A DNA stretch of 64,000 nt from Adenophora triphylla var. japonica (lineage: Eukaryota; Streptophyta; Magnoliopsida; Asterales; Campanulaceae): assembly GCA_022495995.1 (NCBI GenBank), contig JAFEMH010002507.1, forward strand, positions 248,001-312,000, read 5' to 3'. The notes beneath the pieces were generated by a model. That model searched no databases. It saw nothing but the letters and a program-made list of their open reading frames with translations, and was not told the origin of the DNA. Every line of letters starts with the position of its first letter. Positions within the stretch are counted from its first letter, which is position 1. Both the position numbers and the translations under genes were made by a program. Shown here piece after piece: positions 57,844-64,000 of this stretch.

Positions 57844-58490
57844 ATCGGAGAATCTGACTGTAGGAACTGAGGAAACTAAGGAACAGTCTGATGCTGCCGT
57901 AACTGTAATTCTGGCGAGGCGCTGACCCGGATTTCTGAACCACTCTCTGTTTGCTGCAGGGAACAAGATGTAGGGTTTAGGATTCGGAAGGGATATTTGG
58001 CTCAAGGATTTTAGGCTCGTGCAACGTGCTTTTACTACTTAAGTCTACTTTAAAACATGTTTTCTCATAATCCTAACTGAATGGAAAAGATTGGACCTTG
58101 AAAGGTCGAGATCAAAAATTGGACCGTGAAAGATCGGGAATAAAGATTTGACCATGCAAGGTCGGGATTAAATACTTGACCATGAAAGGTAGATATTGAA
58201 GTTTGGGGATCGCACCGTGAAAGGCCACGATTGGAGATTTGGGATCGGACCGTGAAAGGTCTCGATTGACTACTTGAGATCGAAGCGTGAGGGTCTCGAT
58301 TGGATATTTGTGATCGAACCGTGAGGGTCTCGATAGGATATTTGAGATCAGACCATGAGAGGTCTCGATTGACTACTTGAGATCAGACCTTGAGGGTCTC
58401 GATTGGATATTTGAGATCGGACCGTGAGAGGTCTCGATTGACTACTTGAGATCGGACCGTGAGGGTCTCTTTTTTTTTTCTCTTCTTTTC
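56863..58490. repeat. 1.63-kb segmental tandem duplication in Y, copy B
   Basis: Second copy of 55231-56862. It contains the outer gag N-terminus (57843 downwards) and a minisatellite at 58095-58475. Confidence 0.9.
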
Positions 58491-59430
58491 AAAAGAGGAT
58501 CAACATATGTTCCCATATTGGTCTCGATAGGATATTTGAGATCGGACCGTGAGAGGTCTCGATTGACTACTTGAGATCGGATCGTGAGGGTCTCGATTGG
58601 ATATTTGAGATCGGACCGTGAGAGGTCTAGATTGACTACTTGAGATCGGACCGTGATGGTCTCAAAGAAAACCTGCTCGATTGACTACTTGAGATCGGAC
58701 CGTGAGGGTCTCGATTGGATATTTGAGATCGGACCATGAGAGGTCCCGATTGGAGAGCGGAGATCGGACCATGGAAAGGTCTCGATTGAGGGTTGGACCA
58801 CGAGGGGTCAAGATTGGAGATATCGGACCGAGAAAGGTCGCGATTGAGGGTTGGACCGCGAGGAGTCGAGATTAGAGATATCAGACCGAGAAAGGTCACG
58901 ATTTAGGATTGGACTGCGAGGGGTCGAGATTAGAGATATCGGACCGAGAAAGGTCGCGATTGGAGATCGGATGGAGAGGGGTCGCGATTTAGGATTGGGC
59001 CATGAGGGGTCGAGATTGGAGATATCGGACCGCGAAAGGTCACAATTTAGGATTGGACCGCGAGGGGTCGAGATTAGAGATATCGGACCGAGAAAGGTCG
59101 CGATTGGAGATCGGACCGAGAGGGGTCGCGATTTAGGATTGGGCCGCGAGGGGTCGAGATTGGAGATATCGGACCGAGAAAGGTCGCGATTAGAGATATC
59201 AGACCGAGAAAGGTCGCGATTGGAGATCGGACCGCGAGGGTTCGAGATTAGAGATATCGGACTGAGAAAGGTCGCGATTTAGGATTGGACCGCGAGAGGT
59301 CGAGTTTAGAGATATCGTACCGAGAAAGGTCGCGATTTAGGATTGGACCGCGAGGGGTCGAGATTAGAGATATCGGACCGAGAAAGGTCACGATATAGGA
59401 TCGGACCGAGAAAGGTCACGGTTTTGAAAG
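58491..59430. repeat. Leader minisatellite of Y
   Basis: Two related unit types: GAGATCGGACCGTGAGGGTC (34-36 bp, 58500-58760) and a 55-60-bp unit of GATTGGACCGCGAGGGGTCG plus AGATATCGGACCGAGAAAGG (58790-59420). The 143-codon forward frame at 58851-59282 is a translated repeat, not a gene. Confidence 0.88.
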
Positions 59431-60619
59431 ATTCCCGAAATGGGACCATGCGATTGTTATTCTATTAAATGTTTAAGTTTACTGAAAACATGTCTTTCTC
59501 AGAGTCCCGAATGATTGGAAAAGATTGTTCTTCTTTTTCGCTACTAACCTAGGTCTTAGATCAGTGGATCTTGACACTACCTTTATAAGCCCCTCATTTT
59601 TCACCTGTAAATCGTCTTCCCGGGACGGACAATCCCGAGGGAGGGTCCTATAAGGCAAGCGGGTTCCACCGACAAAGAGAAAAGTGAACTTAAGGCTAGC
59701 TGGTCATGTAAACTTTAAACGTATGTGACATGCGGGTCACGATCGAATTCAACATCCTTAAGTTAAGGCAGAAATTGTGCCGTAATTTCGGCATGACCTC
59801 TCTTGACTCGCTTGCGCGAGGGGCCTTAGCTTTTGGCGTTGACCAAGGTGTGGCTGGCATGGTGCACACGTTGAGGGTTTGATGACACGGTGTCACATTG
59901 AACCTTCAAGTATGTTTTTAGCGCGGCTCTGTGTCAAAGTCAAGGCTGAAAAGCTAAGACTTCGGGTCAAGAACGACCTTCGATCTCAACTTTTAAGTTT
60001 GGCTTGTGAGGGAGATCGGCGTAAAAGCATACATTTAAGCCTTATGACACGAACTAAGCCAAAAACCAACCAAGGTCTTGGACGAAGTGTGACACAAAGA
60101 GTGCATGGATTACACGGTCTAGGATGGGCTGTTTGGAATAACCCCGTGCGCGCTCGAAAGGTGTCTGGCAGACCAATCAAGCTGCAACTGAACGGTCACC
60201 CCGGGTTGAGGGTTGTAGTGTGCAGTGTACCGAGGCAGCAAGTGCACGTAGTTAGCTGTGTACCGAGGCAGCAGTGCAAGTAGTGTGCGGTCACTAAATT
60301 CTTTTTCTGAGTAAAATAGAGATTTTCAGAATGTGTCTTAAAGAATTTATGCACAGTTCAAAATATAGTACAAAAATCAAATATGAACAGAAATGCACGA
60401 ACATGTTATGATTTTGAACGAGATGAAAATGCAACATCTTTCTTTTGAAAACAGTCCGGTGTTTTGAAATCGGAGCTGTTTGAAATTTCCTTTTTGAAAA
60501 GAAAAGCGAGTAACATGAATCATAAAGAAAACACACACGTACACAAATGAGGAAGGGTAAACGAAAGTTTGACCCACAAAATGTCTTTAAAACGAAGGAT
60601 GTTTTGAAAAACATGTTAA
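59431..60619. other. Y 5' leader, no gene seen
   Basis: Unique leader sequence between minisatellite and PBS. A GTGTACCGAGGCAGCA direct repeat lies near 60226-60275. Frames in this stretch have no recognisable domains. Confidence 0.55.
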
Positions 60620-60638
60620 GTCACCAGCGGAGTCGCCA
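60620..60638 (-). other. Primer-binding site of Y
   Basis: On the reverse strand TGGCGACTCCGCTGGTGAC, differing from the Z PBS at one position. It fixes the 5' end and orientation of Y. Confidence 0.85.
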
Positions 60639-60639
60639 A

Positions 60640-62688
60640 CAGAAATTACCCGAATCGCGATCGGGGGGGATGCGTTGAGCGGCATTTCGTGGACTTGGGA
60701 ACTCATCTAGAAAATGAAAGGGAGAGTCACCACGCCGTTTTGTATTATGAGCCCAAAATTTGAAAATGGCTATGAAAATGTGGCGTTTTGATTGGTAGCC
60801 AAAACTTTTAAAAAAGGCTTTAAAAATGGAACGTTTTGATTGGTAGCCAAAACTTGAAAAAAGGCTTTAAAAATGGAACGATTTGATTGGTAGCCAAAAC
60901 TTGAAAAGAGGCTTTAAAAATGGAACGTTTTGATTGGTAGCCAAAACATGAAAAAAGGCTTTAAGGACCAGAGATTGTTAGGTTCAGAGGTCATGTTACG
61001 TTTCGGGAAGAGTATGTTGAAATCACTCGAAATGCCTCGTATGACGAGTCTTTCTACCTTTCTCGAAATTATGTGCATGTGTGTGTGTGTGTGTTGCATT
61101 TTGAAAAGGGGGGCTTGAATGACAAGCTTTAATCTTGGTTTGAATGACAGACATTGATTTGTGGTAAAAACGAGCATTTGAATGACAAACGTCGGTTTTA
61201 GAGTTTGAAAAGAGGGTTCAAAGGACGAGCTTGAATCTTTAGTTTGAATGTCAAACGTTGATTTTAATGAAAAGAGCGTTTGAATGTCAAACGTCGGGTT
61301 TTGAGTCAAAAATGAGCGTTTGGATGCCAAACGTTGATTTTGCGTCGTTTTAAAATGGAGTTCGAGTGACGAACTCTGGTTTTGAACCGGGCATTACATT
61401 GTTACCAATTTCATGAAAAGAGGCACTAAATGATATGCGATCAACGAGTCATTTTGTGACTCGGACTGTTATAAGTAAATACTATCACGAACCAAACGGC
61501 TCGGACTTGTAAATGACAGTATTTAAAGTGCGATATCAACGGAATCAAACGATTCGGATAATAAAGATGTGATTGACGAGCAAAACTGCTCGGATTTGTA
61601 AAGGTACAGAAATTAAATGACGGTATCGACGGATCAAATGATCCGAATTTTGTAAATGACGATCACGAACCAAACGGTTCGGACAGTAAACATACGAATC
61701 GACGGATCGATCAATCCGGATAATAAATGACATAAACGTAAAGAACGGGACTAGAACGTCTAACCCGAAATTACTGCTCTTATGGGAGAGAAGTTGATTA
61801 AGGGGTAAAACGTATCGAGCCCCGTAGACGGCGTTACGTCTACATTTTGAGAGTTTCGACCGGAACAAAAATAGCGTTTGACGCGTAAATCGAGGTGAAA
61901 TGAGGTTTTAGAGAGAGAGTGTTACCTATGGCTAGGGGTTGACTCTTTGGCTCGGTTTACGTATACGGGATACGATTTTGGTGTTTGAAAGGTGTTTCGG
62001 GGTTGTTTAGTTCGTGTTTGGTCGGAAAACGAGATTTTCATGCAAATCGAGACAAAACGAGGATCGAGAGGGGGTAGAACAGCCTTGAACCGTGGGGTTT
62101 TTTGAGAGAGGGTTAATGTTTTTCCTCTTTTTTTTTACAAATGACAGCCATTGTATGTATAGGGTGAAATTGCAAAACAGGCCGAATGGCCTTATCCTCA
62201 ATTTGGGAGGTTTTTGGGTATTTTGGAAATTTGGAGGACTTGATGAGAATTCTGTTTTTTCAAGTAAAACAGGCCGGACGGCCTATCTTCTCAATTTCAG
62301 GGGTATTTTGGTCTTTTCACCCTCGAATTTGATTGATGAGGATGGGGGAGGCCATGCATGCGTGCCATGTGTCCCGATGAGTCACCAGGGCTAGGGCTTT
62401 TGTTTCGTTAATCCTGGTTTTGCCCGTTTTCTAAATAATTGTCCGAAAAATGACTGAAATGCCCCCGAAAAGTCCCGGAAAGTGCGTTTTTTGAGAGAAG
62501 TTGTACTTTTACGTGTGATAATGTGTGTTGAGTACACTTTGATGTCGGGATGCACGGGGCAGTCCCGGGATGTCTCGTTGACTCGAGAATGGGGAGCTTA
62601 ACGGGTTCCAGTTAACCTGGAAAGGGCCAGTTAACGGATTCCGGTTAACTTTTAATGGATTTTGATGATCCGGATTTGGGTACTTACA
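60640..62688 (-). repeat. Y 5' LTR
   Basis: About 2.05 kb; right end GGGTACTTACA at 62688, left end set by the PBS (exact terminal base uncertain, since a clean CA end is not visible). The last 310 bp match 1-310. Internal repeats: a 47-bp unit around GATTGGTAGCCAAAACTTGA (60770-60965, four copies), TTTGAATGACAAACGTTGAT variants (61120-61345), and AACCAAACGG(C/T)TCGGAC-type units (61490-61720). Confidence 0.85.
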
Positions 62689-63063
62689 GTTATGTAAATG
62701 TATAACCTTGGGGTAGTATTCCTAGACTTGATGTATGTTATGAAGTTTGAACTTTTAAAGGGATGTAAATATTTTTCATTTTGGAACCATGTTCCTTGGG
62801 TTGTAAATAAGTTTGTGTTTGGTTTGTAAAGGGTTGTAAATGGTTTGAAAGTGGTGTGAGTTGGTTTTTGAAGTAGAAGTAAATGGTTTTAACTTTAGTT
62901 GAAATGTTTATAAAAGTTCTTTACGTTAAACAGGTTTTTGAAATTGACAACGTTTAGAAAGGACATTTCGAAAGTTTTTTTTTTAAAAGGCGTCTTCAGA
63001 GCGTGTCCCGACGTGAGGCCAAGTAGGACCTCGTTCGGGGCGCGTCAGTCATTCCGACCGTTT
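62689..63063. other. Unassigned sequence between Y and Copia-3
   Basis: The right flank of Y. A/T-rich with repeated GGTTGTAAAT/GGTTTGTAAAG words, ending in a GC-rich stretch (62985-63060, GACGTGAGGCCAAGTAGGAC). It could be part of another LTR that truncated Copia-3; I do not recognise it. No gene seen. Confidence 0.45.
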
Positions 63064-64000
63064 CACCACCACGATCGGATCTAACATTCTTAATAGTCTT
63101 TCCAAGTTGATTTTCAACTTCTGCTTTGAAAGACTTGAAAACGTCCAATGATTGAGACTTTTCATGAAGAAAATAAATGTATCCATAACGAGAGTAATCA
63201 TCTATGAACGTAATGAAATATTGTTGACCATTCCATGAAGGGGTAGTGAATGGTCCACAAATATCCGTATGAATTAGTTCTAAGACATTTGATGCTCTCA
63301 AGGATTCTTTTTCCTTGGTGTTTGTAAATTTTCCTTTAAGGCATTCAATACAAAAGTTTTTATTCGGAATATCAAGTTTATTTAAGATTCCTTCTGACAC
63401 AAGCTTATCAATTCTCCTTTTGGAGATATGACCCAAACGCCTATGCCATAATGTATATGATTTTTCACTTGATAACTTTTGTTTTGTGCCTTTAGATTTG
63501 GTTTCATTAACATGGGACTCATTAAATGACTTGACTGTATCAAGTAAATAAAGATTATCACTATATGATAAAGTACTAGTACAACCAATTTTGGAATTGA
63601 AATAAATATCACATTTATTATTACCAAACGAACAAGAATAGCCTTCCTTGTCCAAAATTGTGATTGATATCAAATTCCGCCTAAAGGACGGTACAATGAA
63701 TGTATTATTTAATACAAAATAATATCAAGTACTTAGTAATAATCTAAAAGTTCCTATGCCTATTACTTGAACCGGATTCCCAGCTCCCATATAGATGTAT
63801 TTCTCATCTTCTCTAGGGCTACGATAATTCAGGCAACCTTGCATAGACACACTTATGTGAGTTGTTGCACCAGAATCCAACCACCATGTATATGTAGGAA
63901 TTGAAACCAAATCTGCCTCAGTACAAACAAGGCCAAATGACATACCTTTCTTAACACGCCAAGCATGATAATTAGGACAGCCGCTCTTCATGTGAGCAGG
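63064..64000 (-). pseudogene. Copia-3: Ty1/copia gag-pol fragment (zinc knuckle, protease, integrase N-terminal half)
   Basis: One reverse frame running in from beyond the window edge, with a TGA at about 63722-63724. 63991-63950 is the tail of a CCHC knuckle (MKSGCPNYHAW). The protease site is TWWLDSGATTHIS (about 63850-63890). The GAG-pre-integrase/HHCC finger is LWHRRLGHISKRRID...CIECLKG (63340-63450). The integrase core has IHTDICGPF and FIDDYSRYGYIYFLHE and stops after VRSDRGGE at about 63066, losing the catalytic glutamate, RT and RNase H. It is better preserved than, and not closely similar to, Copia-1/2. Confidence 0.85.

Larger units (their letters stand above)
1..62688 (-). mobile_element. 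Y: Tat/Ogre-type Ty3/gypsy LTR retrotransposon, outermost host element (3' LTR truncated by window edge)
   Basis: Positions 1-310 match 62379-62688 with roughly 9% differences counted by eye, so they are the two LTRs of one reverse-strand element. The 5' side is on the right: a tRNA-Arg-type primer-binding site (60620-60638) abuts the LTR, then leader, gag (57843 to 53890), protease (28250 to 27072), antisense PMD gene (11998-12795), tandem-repeat 3' UTR (11895 to 323), polypurine tract (311-322) and 3' LTR. Copia-1, X with its CACTA insert, Copia-2 with Z, and fragment W interrupt it. No RT, RNase H or integrase was found between protease and PMD gene, so Y is probably non-autonomous. Its own TSD cannot be checked because the left end lies outside the window. 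Confidence 0.85.

Noticed and set aside
58851..59282. 143-codon forward frame with repeated Arg/Glu/Asp/Ile-rich units
   Set aside because: It is a translation of the Y leader minisatellite; the frame stays open only because the repeat unit lacks stops.
1..64000. Endogenous pararetrovirus or host gene
   Set aside because: No movement-protein, coat-protein or caulimovirid RT signature was seen, and no exon set outside transposon-related sequence. All RT and integrase motifs fit Ty1/copia or Ty3/gypsy Tat elements.

Overview
The window is a gene-poor, repeat-dense block from a flowering-plant nuclear genome, almost certainly one with a large genome. I find no host gene, rRNA, tRNA or organelle sequence. 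Nearly every base belongs to LTR retrotransposons (Ty3/gypsy Tat/Ogre-type and Ty1/copia) and one CACTA DNA transposon, inserted into one another. Most boundaries are fixed by matching LTRs, TG...CA ends, primer-binding sites, polypurine tracts and target-site duplications (TSDs) read directly from the sequence. The names Y, X, Z, W and Copia-1/2/3 are mine.

Layout. Y is a reverse-strand Tat element: its 3' LTR is cut by the window start (1-310) and its 5' LTR lies at about 60640-62688. Everything between is Y or was inserted into Y. Copia-1 (962-9011, reverse, TSD GAAAT) sits in the tandem-repeat 3' UTR of Y. X (13418-27066, reverse Tat, TSD TCTAT) sits just after the protease of Y, and its 3' LTR is split by a 4.25-kb CACTA element (14988-19241, TSD GCC). 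Copia-2 (30304-53683, reverse, TSD ATAAC) sits at the gag/protease side of Y and is itself split by Z (32560-48086, forward Tat, TSD GGATG). W (about 54068-54757) is a fragment of an X-type element inside the gag of Y. To the right of Y lie 375 bp of unassigned sequence and a truncated copia element (Copia-3).

Coding content. Z is the most complete element: gag, protease, RT, RNase H, a second (archaeal-like) RNase H and integrase, plus a long antisense frame with a plant mobile domain (PMD). It carries only scattered stops and a decayed RNase H-integrase linker. Y and X keep gag (with two zinc modules). Y also has protease and a forward-strand PMD gene, but I find no RT or integrase in either, so both look non-autonomous. 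Copia-1 and Copia-2 share pol lesions, although the two LTRs of Copia-1 are almost identical.

Themes. (1) Tandem repeats: Y carries at least five unrelated minisatellites between its PMD gene and 3' LTR, plus more in its leader. (2) A 12-bp palindromic motif close to TGTCGCGCGACA recurs in LTRs and leaders of both the copia and the Z elements, which are otherwise unrelated. (3) A roughly 39-nt cassette recurs upstream of the polypurine tract in every Tat element here. (4) LTR divergence by eye is about 9% for Y, a few percent for X, Z and Copia-2, and about 0.5% for Copia-1, in agreement with the nesting order.
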